Assembly (NCBI GenBank): GCA_027306715.1
Contig: DAHUZG010000449.1
Location: 1 to 13,184 of the forward strand
DNA length: 13,184 nucleotides
From: Acidimicrobiaceae bacterium
GTDB taxonomy: Bacteria > Actinomycetota > Acidimicrobiia > Acidimicrobiales > Bog-793
Direction of reading: 5' to 3'
The stretch's first letter is position 1. The number at the start of each line of letters is the position of its first letter. The position numbers and the translations under genes are program-made. Positions 6,438-12,909 of the stretch are shown here, one piece after another. Below the pieces are notes generated by a model, which worked only from the letters and a program-made list of their open reading frames with translations, ran no database searches and was not told the origin of the DNA.

Positions 6438-7289
6438 ATGACGACACCGTCCCGCACGACCGGCACGCCATTGCCTGAGGGCGTTCAGGTGATGAAGGTG
6501 CAGGTGCTGCTCGCTGCGCTGCGCCATTCGCACGACCGCCTCGCCGCCCTCGTGAGCGGGCTCGCGCCTGCCGACCTCGCACGCCTCTCGGGCAGCTCTG
6601 AGTGGAGCGTGGCCGAGGTGATGTCCCATCTCGGGAGCCAGGCCGAGATCTTCTCGTTGTTCTTCGATGCCGGGCTCGGCGTGGGCGAGGTGCCACCGCG
6701 AGAGGCATTCGAGGCGATCTGGGCCTCCTGGAACGCGCGCCAGCCCGCCGAGCAGGCGAGCGCCAGCCTGGCCGTCACAGAAGCGCTCACCGCGCGCCTC
6801 GAGGCGCTCCCGGCCGCGAGCCTCGGCGCGTTCCGCGTCGAGATGTTCGGTGCAGAGCGCGACGCCGCCACCGTGCTGCGGATGCGCCTCTCCGAGCACG
6901 CTGTGCACAGCTGGGACGTCGCAGTCGCCTTCGATCCCGCGGCCGTGGTGGCTGCCGAGTCGGTCGCTCTGCTCGTCGACGGGCTCGCACAGACCGCCGC
7001 CCGAAGCGGCAAGTCGCCCGACGAGCCGCTCGAGGTGACGATCGTCGCCACCGCGCCGGATCGCCGCTTCCGACTTGCGGCCGGGAACGGAGAGGTGCGC
7101 CTCGAGGTCGCCGGTGAGACGGCTTCGGCGTCAGGTGAGGCCGGGGAGGGAAAGCGCATCGAGCTGCCGGCCGAGGCCCTGGTCCGCCTCGTCTACGGAA
7201 GGCTCGCCGAGCAGCACCCGGCGCGAGGTCCGGTCGGCGTGAGCGGTCTGAGCATCGAGGAGCTGGTCGCCGTCTTTCCCGGGTTCTGA
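6438..7289 (+). CDS. Mycothiol-dependent maleylpyruvate isomerase-family protein
   Basis: A 283-residue DinB-like protein of the MDMPI family. Known members bind a divalent metal and use mycothiol as cofactor, for example in maleylpyruvate isomerisation during gentisate breakdown; many paralogues have undefined S-transfer roles. The N-terminal four-helix bundle shows the metal triad: His64 in SEWSVAEVMSHLGS (54-67), then Glu153 and His157 in SEHAVHSWDVAVA (152-164), matching the HxxxE(x3)H arrangement of the characterised enzyme. The C-terminal part (about 205-283) is the alpha/beta domain (EVTIVATAPDRRFRLAAG...) ending in GLSIEELVAVFPGF. The ATG at 6438 has an excellent AGGAGG 7 bases upstream (6425-6430), so the frame's extension to 6240 is not coding. 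No gentisate pathway genes are nearby, so a stress or thiol-transfer role is as likely as aromatic catabolism. Confidence 0.88.
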   Translation: MTTPSRTTGTPLPEGVQVMKVQVLLAALRHSHDRLAALVSGLAPADLARLSGSSEWSVAEVMSHLGSQAEIFSLFFDAGLGVGEVPPREAFEAIWASWNARQPAEQASASLAVTEALTARLEALPAASLGAFRVEMFGAERDAATVLRMRLSEHAVHSWDVAVAFDPAAVVAAESVALLVDGLAQTAARSGKSPDEPLEVTIVATAPDRRFRLAAGNGEVRLEVAGETASASGEAGEGKRIELPAEALVRLVYGRLAEQHPARGPVGVSGLSIEELVAVFPGF

Positions 7290-7325
7290 TCCGGCGTTCC
7301 CGGTGGCGGGCCGCCGCCGAGCCGG

Positions 7326-7715
7326 TCAAGGCTGCTCGGCGCTTGCCTCGAGAGTGGTGAGGCGGGCGACGAGATCGGCGAGGGAGTCACAGCGCAGCAA
7401 CTGCCCCTCGGTGTCGACGATGTCGAAGGCGAGGCGGGCGGTGCTCGACAGCCCGAGCAGGGCGACGACGACACCGGCGCGTCTCTGGGAGGCCGCGAAC
7501 CCCGCCACGGTGCGCATCGCCTGAACGTCGAGGAACAGCTGGCGGGCCTCGAGAGCGACGGCCGTGTCAGGGCGCCGCCGCGCCGCCTCGTCGAGGGCCT
7601 CGGAGAGCTGATCGAGGTTCGAGAGGTCCGCCTCGCCGGTGAGGGTGGCGACGAGCATCGGCCCGCTGGTCCGAAAGCTCACCGACAGCGAGACATCCGT
7701 AGCGTCATGTGGCAT
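7326..7715 (-). CDS. STAS-domain protein, atypical anti-anti-sigma-like
   Basis: A 129-residue single-domain protein with the STAS layout: strand SVSFRTSGPMLVATLTGEAD (11-30), helix LSNLDQLSEALDEAARRR (31-48), strand AVALEARQLFLD (53-63), then a helix and strand to VVVALLGLSSTARLAFDIV (82-100). STAS proteins such as SpoIIAA bind anti-sigma kinases and are switched by phosphorylation of a Ser/Thr after a conserved Asp. Here Asp63 is followed by Val-Gln, so the phospho-acceptor is absent and the protein may be a constitutive or non-sigma partner. The ATG at 7715 with GAGG five bases upstream is preferred; a GTG at 7721 is also in frame. It converges on the MDMPI gene with 36 bases between, and lies 73 bases downstream of the 278-residue gene, possibly in one transcript. 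No anti-sigma kinase is visible in the window. Confidence 0.75.
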   Translation of the reverse strand: MPHDATDVSLSVSFRTSGPMLVATLTGEADLSNLDQLSEALDEAARRRPDTAVALEARQLFLDVQAMRTVAGFAASQRRAGVVVALLGLSSTARLAFDIVDTEGQLLRCDSLADLVARLTTLEASAEQP

Positions 7716-7788
7716 TCCCACCTCTGAGGGGGGTCAGGGCCGCGGACGCGAGGCGACTCGAACGAGTGGATTGGATTGGATCAGCATG

Positions 7789-8625
7789 CTAACGGGCAGA
7801 TTGCACCGGTGCGCGCGCGGCGCCGCTGGTGGCGGCCGCCTGCCCGCCTCTGCCGGAAGCGTCGCCGGCGGTCGCGGCGATCGTGACGAGGCTCACCTGG
7901 AGGGTGGTCGGCAGGCGGAGGGGGCCCTCCAGGGCCGCGCCGTCGCCACCGGGGGAGGTGACGAGGTGCACGAGAACCGCTCCTGCCCGCCTCTCCAGCC
8001 GGTCGACCCGCTCGGTGAGGAGACGGCTCGTCCGGGTCGCGCCGCCCCGCTCGGCGCCGCTCTGAGCGCGGTTGCTCCGGCCGCGCACCGCACCGGGCGC
8101 CCGGTCCTGGCCGTGCGTCCCGGGGGGCCCGAGGGGCAGCTCGACCTCGATCCGTCCGGGGTCGTCCGGGTGGCCGAGCCGGATCGTCCAGTCGAGGAAG
8201 CGCCACTCGAGCAGCCGGCCCGACGTCGAGCCGGGCGAGAGCTCGACCCAGCTCCACTCGCCGGAGTGCTGTCGGTAGAGGCGCCGGACGGCGGCGAGGA
8301 CGGTGTCGGTGCTGCACGCCTGCTCGGCGTCGAGCACCTCGCAGGCGCCGGAGGCGCCGCCGCTCAGCGCCAGCCACGAGGCGCCCCGCCAGCCAGTCGT
8401 CGCCCACCAGCCGGCGATCACAGACGCGACCGTGCCGAGCGCGCACGGCACGGGCACGAGGTCGCCGATCTCGCGCGCGCCGCCCTTTTCGGTCACAGGA
8501 CCGATGACGAGGTCGGCACCGGCGATCGTGCCGAAGTCTGCTGCCGGCACCGGCCAGCCGGGCCGGCAGAGCATGCCGCGCCGGCGCAGCTGTTCGAGCA
8601 GCTCACCAGGAGCGAGGAGCTTCAC
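7789..8625 (-). CDS. Trp-rich protein of unknown function
   Basis: I do not recognise this 278-residue protein. The start is firm: GTG at 8625 with a perfect AGGAGGTG (minus strand, 8631-8638) five bases upstream. Residues 1-165 look folded: MKLLAPGELLEQLRRRGMLC, then ADLVIGPVTEKGGAREIGDL (38-57), a hydrophobic stretch around PCALGTVASVIAGWWATTGW (60-79), and the LYRQHSGEWSWVELSP segment (116-131) followed by GRLLEWRFLDWTIRLGHPDD (136-155). Nine tryptophans fall between 24 and 146. Residues about 166-200 are a Gly/Arg/Pro-rich linker. A second small segment (200-256) holds a short amphipathic helix (TSRLLTERVDRLERRAG), then LVHLVTSPGG and LQVSLVTIAAT, before an Ala/Gly-rich tail. There is no signal peptide. 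It lies upstream of the STAS gene, so it may share its transcript and process. Confidence 0.72.
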   Translation of the reverse strand: MKLLAPGELLEQLRRRGMLCRPGWPVPAADFGTIAGADLVIGPVTEKGGAREIGDLVPVPCALGTVASVIAGWWATTGWRGASWLALSGGASGACEVLDAEQACSTDTVLAAVRRLYRQHSGEWSWVELSPGSTSGRLLEWRFLDWTIRLGHPDDPGRIEVELPLGPPGTHGQDRAPGAVRGRSNRAQSGAERGGATRTSRLLTERVDRLERRAGAVLVHLVTSPGGDGAALEGPLRLPTTLQVSLVTIAATAGDASGRGGQAAATSGAARAPVQSAR

Positions 8626-8664
8626 GAGAACACCTCCTGAGCTTGGCTGGAGAGCGAGACGGCG

Positions 8665-8700
8665 TGGCACCGGGAGCGCCCTCTCCGGGGCGTCGTGCCA
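8665..8700. other. Imperfect 36-nt hairpin upstream of unknown gene
   Basis: Outer arms TGGCAC (8665-8670) and GTGCCA (8695-8700) enclose CGGGAG (8671-8676) facing CTCCGG (8683-8688) with a small bulge. It lies about 40 bases upstream of the GTG of the 278-residue gene on the minus strand and downstream of the OCD-family gene. It could therefore be a terminator for the latter or a leader structure for the former; I cannot tell which. Confidence 0.4.
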
Positions 8701-8731
8701 AGAATGATGCGTACATGAGCCGCGCGCCGCG

Positions 8732-8759
8732 GGCATTGGCTACCCGGCATTGGCTACCC
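8732..8759. repeat. Perfect 14-bp tandem duplication
   Basis: The unit GGCATTGGCTACCC occurs twice in direct succession (8732-8745 and 8746-8759) and is followed by GG, the first two bases of a third copy. The unit is less GC-rich than its surroundings. It sits in the 219-bp gene-free stretch between the OCD-family gene and the 278-residue gene, where repeated short sites could bind a regulator. A slippage duplication is equally possible. Confidence 0.7.
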
Positions 8760-8844
8760 GGTCGCCCCGCAGCTGAACCCCGGACGCGGCTCTCGGACCG
8801 GGCTGTGAGAGGCGCTTCACCGGGACCGCACAGCTCCATCGCCT

Positions 8845-9933
8845 TCAGTCGCGGATCTCCTGTAAGAACCAGTCAATTGGCAGCGTCCGCCCGAGCCCTC
8901 GGCGGCGGACGAGCTCGAGCGTCCGCCCTCCGACGGCGGCGAACTGCAGGCCCTGGGTCCCTGTCGGGACGAACACGGTCACCTCGTCGTCATGCTGTCG
9001 TCCGTGGGCCGTGCCGAGCTCGAGATCGAGCAGCGTCGGGTGCTCGCGTCGTGAGGCTGCTGAGGCGGCCGGGATGCGTGCCCGGTCTTCGGGCGCGCCG
9101 GCGACGTAGGAGGCGATCGCCCCCGCCCGCCACTCGAGCATCGGCAGCTGCACGCCGTGGGGGACCGTCTGCGAGCCGAGCTGGATGACGGTGCCGGCGC
9201 GCGCCAGCAGCGCCTCGCTCAGCTCGCGCCGGGTGACGCAGGTGACATGCGAGCCCGGCTCGAGCCAGGCGGGGTCGAGGGTCGGCACGAGCGAGTCGGT
9301 CGCGCTGAGCACGATGTCGGCGGGCCGCACAGCTTCCTCGGCGCTGGCGACAGCAACGACCTCGACCCCCAGCCGCTCGGTCATCTCTTCGGCGAAGAGG
9401 CGCCGGTGCTCGGGATCGGGGCTGAAGACGCGCACGTGCTCGAGCCGGCGCACGAGGGCGAGCCCCTCGAGCATGCTGCGTGCCATCCCACCCGAGCCGA
9501 GGCACCCGGCGACCTTTGCGTCCCCGCGGGCGAGCAGGTCGGTGCCGATCGCCGCCGCTCCGCCGACACGTAGGTGCTGGAGGTAGCCGTCGTGCATGAT
9601 CGCCAGGGGGGCGCCGTCGGCGGCGGCGAACAGCAGGATGAGCCCGCAGTAGCGGCCCGGCTCGACGCAGTGCTTCTCCTGGGTCCGGTTCGCCGGCCAG
9701 GAGACGACGTCCGACTTCATCCGCACCGCGAGCACCCCGAAGCTCGCCGAGGAGCCGACCATGCTGCCCCACTGGTGGTAGTCGTCGGGCCGCCCGGTCG
9801 GCAGGTAGTGGTCGATGCGCGGGCCGTAGGTCGCCATGCCGGAGCGGAGGTCGGCGTAGCCGACCCGGAGGGCGTCGACCGTCCCGGCCATGTCGAGCAC
9901 CGCCGCCACGTCCTCGTTGGTGATGAGCAGCAC
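8845..9933 (-). CDS. Ornithine cyclodeaminase/mu-crystallin family protein
   Basis: A 362-residue NAD(P)-dependent protein of the OCD/mu-crystallin family, which includes ornithine cyclodeaminase, alanine dehydrogenase and imine reductases. Visible motifs are Lys73 in AVRMKSD (69-75), the substrate-site Arg122 in LRVGGAAAIGTDLLAR (121-136; family form RTGAxSA), the Rossmann GxGxxA-type turn CLGSGGMARSMLEG (144-157) and EVTVFVPTGTQGLQFAAV (317-334), the equivalent of the family's EVTVFKSxGxAxQD motif. The usual Lys-Ser of that motif is replaced by Val-Pro and the Asp by Phe, and the substrate arginine motif is also altered, so the substrate may differ from ornithine. The GTG at 9933 has AAGGA eight bases upstream within GGAGGAAGGA. 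It lies 205 bases downstream of the MFS gene on the same strand, so it could follow it in a transcript. Confidence 0.85.
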   Translation of the reverse strand: MLLITNEDVAAVLDMAGTVDALRVGYADLRSGMATYGPRIDHYLPTGRPDDYHQWGSMVGSSASFGVLAVRMKSDVVSWPANRTQEKHCVEPGRYCGLILLFAAADGAPLAIMHDGYLQHLRVGGAAAIGTDLLARGDAKVAGCLGSGGMARSMLEGLALVRRLEHVRVFSPDPEHRRLFAEEMTERLGVEVVAVASAEEAVRPADIVLSATDSLVPTLDPAWLEPGSHVTCVTRRELSEALLARAGTVIQLGSQTVPHGVQLPMLEWRAGAIASYVAGAPEDRARIPAASAASRREHPTLLDLELGTAHGRQHDDEVTVFVPTGTQGLQFAAVGGRTLELVRRRGLGRTLPIDWFLQEIRD

Positions 9934-10060
9934 CGCCGCCGTCCTTCCTCCGCCGGCCTCGGTGGGACGGCGTCTCGCCGGGGAGCTTGCCTACCACCTC
10001 CCGACGCCGCCCCGCCCCGATGACGCCGGTGGCGCTCGCCGCCTCGTGGAGGTGGGCTCG

Positions 10061-10086
10061 CCGCCGCCACCGGCCGCCGCCACCGG
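10061..10086. repeat. Perfect 13-bp tandem duplication
   Basis: CCGCCGCCACCGG occurs twice head to tail (10061-10073 and 10074-10086) in the spacer between the MFS and OCD-family genes. Its low complexity makes replication slippage the simplest origin, and I assign it no function. Confidence 0.6.
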
Positions 10087-10138
10087 CGCAGCGGGTGGGT
10101 CGAGCTGGCTCAGCCGGCGCCGGAGCCTCGGCCCGCCG

Positions 10139-11437
10139 CTAAGAGGTCACCTCCGAGCGCGCCGCCGCCCGGCCGCCGGCGAGCGACCGGTCGCTGAGCG
10201 CTTTCCAGGCGGCGAGGACGACGACCGTGAGGCAGAGCCCGCCGAGGCCGAAGGCGCCGCGGCCGCCGAAGCCCTCGGCGACCCCGGCGACGGCAAGCCC
10301 GGTAAGCGGGTTCATCCCCGGCAGCGCCATCGTCCAGATCCCCATCGTCCGCCCGCGCAGCTCGGGGGCGGCGCGTAGCTGGGCGAAGGCGTTGGCGCGC
10401 GCGATGTACCAGATCGAGACGGCGCCGCAGCAGGCGAGCCCCGCGAGCGCGACGGGGAAGTCCGGTGAGAAGGCGGTGGCGAGGACGAGCAGTCCCGACC
10501 CGAGCGCCAGGGCGCGCACCTGCCGACCGCTCGGGAAGGAGTCGCCGAAGGTGGCGGCAAGCGCCCCTGGCACGGCCCCGACGCCGAAGGCGGCGATCAT
10601 CAGGCCGTAGCCGAGGCCGTGCTCGTGAAAGGTGCGCACGGCAAAGAGCGGGACGGCGACGGAGAAGTTGAAGATCATCCCGGAGACCGCCGCCATCACC
10701 ATCACCGCCCGAAGCGGCCGCTGCGACCAGACGTAGCGCAGCCCGGCGGCGGTATCGCCGCGCCGGCGCGGCTCCCGGACGCCGGCGAGGTCGGAGTGCC
10801 TGGCGCTCACCGCCCGTCGTGTCGCCCCGGCGAGCAGCACGAGCAGCGGCGGGAGGTACGAGGCGGCGTTGACGAGGAAGCAGGCACCGGGACCGGAGAA
10901 CGCGAGCACGAGGCCGCCGAGGGCGGGACCGACCACACGTGAGAGGTTGAGGACCACCTCGTTCAAGCTGACCGCGTTCGCCGTCCGCTCGAGCCCGACG
11001 AGCTCGAGGACGAAGATCTGGCGAGCCGGCATGTCGAGCGACGTCACCGTGCCGGTGGCCAGCGCGCCGAGGACGAGGACCCAGAGCCGGACGGCACCGG
11101 CCTCGGTGAGCACCCCGAGGGTGGCCGAGATGGCGAGCAGCGCCGCCTGGGTGCCGATCAGGATCCGGCGCCGGTCGACGTGGTCGACGATCGAGCCCAT
11201 GTAGGCGCTGGCGAGCAGGATCGGGACAAAGGTGCAGGCCGAGACGACGCCGAGCCAGATGCTGTTGGTGCTGAGCTCGAGGACGAGCCACGACTGCGCC
11301 ACGGCCTGGGTGGCGCTGCCCGAGCCCGAGAGCACCTGGCCCACGAACCACCAGCGGAAGACCGGCGAGGCGAAGACGGCGAGGCCGTCCCGTCCGGCGG
11401 GAGGACCGAAGCGGTGACGGGACGGCCTTGCCGTCAG
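10139..11437 (-). CDS. MFS exporter (MFS_3/EntS-like), probable CTG start
   Basis: A 12-helix major facilitator of the drug/siderophore exporter type. Visible features are the first helix FRWWFVGQVLSGSGSATQAV, the loop 2-3 motif GSIVDHVDRRRILIGTQ (MFS motif A-like), DMPARQIFVLELVG, the NEVVLNLSRVVGPALGGLVL motif of this subfamily, the central loop of basic residues (ARHSDLAGVREPRRRGD) and the second-half helices ending near VVVLAAWKALSDRSLAGG. From the first standard start codon (GTG 11344) the protein has 401 residues and lacks the FRWWFV part of helix 1. The open frame continues upstream with typical family sequence (GLAVFASPVFRWWFV) to a CTG at 11437 preceded by AGGAGG (11442-11447), giving 432 residues. 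No ATG, GTG or TTG lies in that extension. The function is sure at family level only. The substrate is unknown, though the divergent oxidoreductase operon could make it. Confidence 0.86.
   Translation of the reverse strand: MTARPSRHRFGPPAGRDGLAVFASPVFRWWFVGQVLSGSGSATQAVAQSWLVLELSTNSIWLGVVSACTFVPILLASAYMGSIVDHVDRRRILIGTQAALLAISATLGVLTEAGAVRLWVLVLGALATGTVTSLDMPARQIFVLELVGLERTANAVSLNEVVLNLSRVVGPALGGLVLAFSGPGACFLVNAASYLPPLLVLLAGATRRAVSARHSDLAGVREPRRRGDTAAGLRYVWSQRPLRAVMVMAAVSGMIFNFSVAVPLFAVRTFHEHGLGYGLMIAAFGVGAVPGALAATFGDSFPSGRQVRALALGSGLLVLATAFSPDFPVALAGLACCGAVSIWYIARANAFAQLRAAPELRGRTMGIWTMALPGMNPLTGLAVAGVAEGFGGRGAFGLGGLCLTVVVLAAWKALSDRSLAGGRAAARSEVTS
11375..11435. repeat. 20-bp inverted repeat at 5' end of the MFS gene
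   Basis: The left arm (11375-11394) and right arm (11416-11435) are reverse complements at 19 of 20 positions, with a 21-base loop. The one difference is a G-U wobble in plus-strand RNA but a C-A mismatch in MFS mRNA. Each arm also contains a short inner dyad such as GACGGC-GAG-GCCGTC. The right arm touches the candidate CTG start, and the ribosome site lies just outside the stem, so folding of MFS mRNA could gate its translation. If the GTG at 11344 were the start, the hairpin would sit in the leader instead. Confidence 0.75.
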
Positions 11438-11533
11438 CGGTCCTCCTGCCCGGATCTCATCGGCTGCGTCCCTCGCTTCGCTGCGGCCGGCTGGCGCGCC
11501 GAGGCCGGCGGAGCGGCTGATCTGTCGTGCACC

Positions 11534-11562
11534 AGCGTAACTCTGGCTGTCGACAATGCCAA
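11534..11562 (-). promoter_or_regulatory. Candidate sigma70-type promoter for the MFS gene
   Basis: Read on the minus strand, TTGGCA (11557-11562) is followed after exactly 17 bases by TACGCT (11534-11539). Transcription would start near 11527 and leave a leader of about 90 bases before the CTG. The leader contains the 8-bp palindrome GGCGCGCC (11493-11500) flanked by two GCCGGC copies. Confidence 0.5.
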
Positions 11563-11609
11563 ACCCTGCCCTGACACGCCTACGAACCGCGCGAAGCTCT
11601 TGTCACGGC

Positions 11610-11639
11610 GTCGTCGCTCGGCTGCACAGCAGCGACGAC
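11610..11639 (+). other. Leader hairpin upstream of the 76-residue gene
   Basis: Arms GTCGTCGCT (11610-11618) and AGCGACGAC (11631-11639) are perfectly complementary over 9 bp, and the loop contains a further GCTG-CA-CAGC stem (11621-11630). It ends 10 bases before GGGAGG (11650-11655), the ribosome site of the next gene. It may be a leader structure or attenuator. No plus-strand promoter upstream of it is convincing. Confidence 0.5.
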
Positions 11640-11662
11640 CGACGAGGACGGGAGGCCGGCGA

Positions 11663-11893
11663 GTGGACCAGGAGCTCGATCGGATCATGACGCCAGGAAT
11701 GCATCCCGCTGAGCTCGGCTACCTCGACGTCCTCCCCGGCGACGCCTGCGAGGTTCCCGTCGTTTTCAGCTGGGGGGTGGACGGCAACAAACAGCTGCCC
11801 GCTGAGCACCTCCCAGGCTCCGACGTCGACCCGGCCTTCCTTCACGCCGGTGGTCGCTACGACTCGCACCTGCTCGTGCCGCTGATCCCGTGA
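11663..11893 (+). CDS. 76-residue protein of unknown function
   Basis: I do not recognise this small acidic protein. The GTG at 11663 has GGGAGG (11650-11655) seven bases upstream, and its stop TGA overlaps the next gene's GTG (GTGA at 11890-11893), which strongly supports it as a real first gene of the operon. The sequence MDQELDRIMTPGMHPAEL leads into GYLDVLPGDACEVPVVFSWG (19-38), then PGSDVDPAFL (51-60) and GGRYDSHLLVPLIP (63-76). It has one Cys (29), no membrane segment and no signal peptide. The alternating hydrophobic pattern suggests a compact beta-rich fold, perhaps an accessory to the oxidoreductase encoded next. The open frame extends far upstream into the antisense of the MFS gene, which is not coding. 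Confidence 0.65.
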   Translation: MDQELDRIMTPGMHPAELGYLDVLPGDACEVPVVFSWGVDGNKQLPAEHLPGSDVDPAFLHAGGRYDSHLLVPLIP

Positions 11894-12909
11894 GCGCGCC
11901 CGGGCCTGGTGGCCCTGCCACTGCTGCGGGGCTGCAGATCTTCTTGTTGCTCCGCGGCTTTCAGCAGTGGGACCGGCTGCCGGCAGCTGTCGAGCGCTGG
12001 GAGCAGCTCGGCGTCGACGGGATCGCCGAAGGCGACCATCTCTTCAACCCCTACGCCCCGCCACACCCCGATCCCGCCGCCCACGCCGGCGCCGACCAGC
12101 TCACGGTGCTCAGCTTCGTCGCCGCTTGTTCGCAGCGCCTGCGCGTCGCCTCGACGGCGTCCAATGTCGGCTTCCAGCATCCCGCGCTGCTCGTGCGCCG
12201 GTATGCCCAGCTCGCCGCGCTCGTGGGGGGCGAGCGCGTCTACGCCGGCTTCGGCGCGGGATGGGCAAGGCGGGAGTTCGCCGCGCTCGGTCTCGAGATG
12301 CCACCGCACGCCGATCGACTCGACCGTCTCGAGGAGTCGCTGCGGCTGGCGCGGGCGCTCTACGACGACGGCATCGCCGACCTCGCCGGCAGGCACGTCA
12401 CGGTGAGCCGGCTGCCCCTCGTGCCGTGGCCAGCCACGGCGCCGCGTGTCCTTGTCGCCGGAGGGTCGTCGCGCATCGTCGAGCTCGCCGGCCGATACGC
12501 CGACCACCTCGATCTCAATGCTCCAAGCCACCGCGTGGCGCCGGCCGACCCCCAGAAGCGCCTCATCACCACGACCGCCGATCTCGAGGAGTCGGTCGAG
12601 CGCCTCGCCGGATCGATCGCCGCGGCGGGCCGTCCACCGGGTGGCGTCAGCACCTCGCTCATCGTCGACCATGTCACCTTCTGCAGCGAGCGCGAGGTGG
12701 CCGAGGCGAGCGCACAGCTCTGCGCCGGCGCCGGGCTCGGGCCGAGGTCGCTCGACGACTGCCCGTTCGAGCTCGTCGGCGAGCCGCGCCGGATGGCAGA
12801 GCGGCTGGAAGAGCTGCAGGAGAGGTTGGGGCTGCGCTGGGTGGCCGTGCCGAACGACTGCGCCGAGCAGCTCTTCGCCGAGGTCGTGCCGCTCCTGTCT
12901 CGCCAATGA
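11890..12909 (+). CDS. LLM-class flavin (F420/FMN) oxidoreductase
   Basis: A 339-residue luciferase-like monooxygenase-fold TIM-barrel protein. In Actinobacteria this class often uses coenzyme F420 rather than FMN. Visible features are GLQIFLLLRGFQQWDRL (14-30), EQLGVDGIAEGDHLF (38-52), the LTVLSFVAACSQRLRVAST block (71-89), the family signature YAGFGAGWARREFAALGL (118-135), the RLDRLEESLRLARALYDD helix (143-160) and the later strand PRVLVAGGSSRIVELAGRYADHLDL (parts of 213-240). The N-terminus has about 13 Gly/Pro/Ala residues before the first strand. The GTG at 11890 overlaps the preceding stop by 4 bases and has no strong ribosome site of its own, so translation is probably coupled. The stop overlaps the following ATG in the same way (ATGA at 12906-12909). 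Cofactor and substrate cannot be read from the sequence. Confidence 0.88.
   Translation: MSAPGPGGPATAAGLQIFLLLRGFQQWDRLPAAVERWEQLGVDGIAEGDHLFNPYAPPHPDPAAHAGADQLTVLSFVAACSQRLRVASTASNVGFQHPALLVRRYAQLAALVGGERVYAGFGAGWARREFAALGLEMPPHADRLDRLEESLRLARALYDDGIADLAGRHVTVSRLPLVPWPATAPRVLVAGGSSRIVELAGRYADHLDLNAPSHRVAPADPQKRLITTTADLEESVERLAGSIAAAGRPPGGVSTSLIVDHVTFCSEREVAEASAQLCAGAGLGPRSLDDCPFELVGEPRRMAERLEELQERLGLRWVAVPNDCAEQLFAEVVPLLSRQ

Noticed and set aside
7639..8640. Plus-strand open frame (333 codons) opposite the STAS and Trp-rich genes
   Set aside because: The minus-strand genes have good ribosome sites and sensible hydrophobic patterns; this frame is Gly/Arg/Ala low-complexity and spans both of them.
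8990..9997. Alternative minus-strand frame overlapping the OCD-family gene
   Set aside because: It is extremely Arg/Pro/Ala-rich, whereas the chosen frame holds the Rossmann and substrate-site motifs of the family.
10110..11351. Alternative minus-strand frame overlapping the MFS gene
   Set aside because: Its translation is a hydrophilic Arg-rich string; the chosen frame gives the membrane helices and MFS motifs.
11375..11435. Inverted repeat considered as an insertion-sequence terminal repeat
   Set aside because: The arms are only 21 bases apart with no transposase or flanking target duplication, so a hairpin is more likely.
11857..12906. Minus-strand open frame (349 codons) opposite the LLM gene
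   Set aside because: No recognisable motifs and it opposes a gene with the LLM signature and tight operon overlaps.
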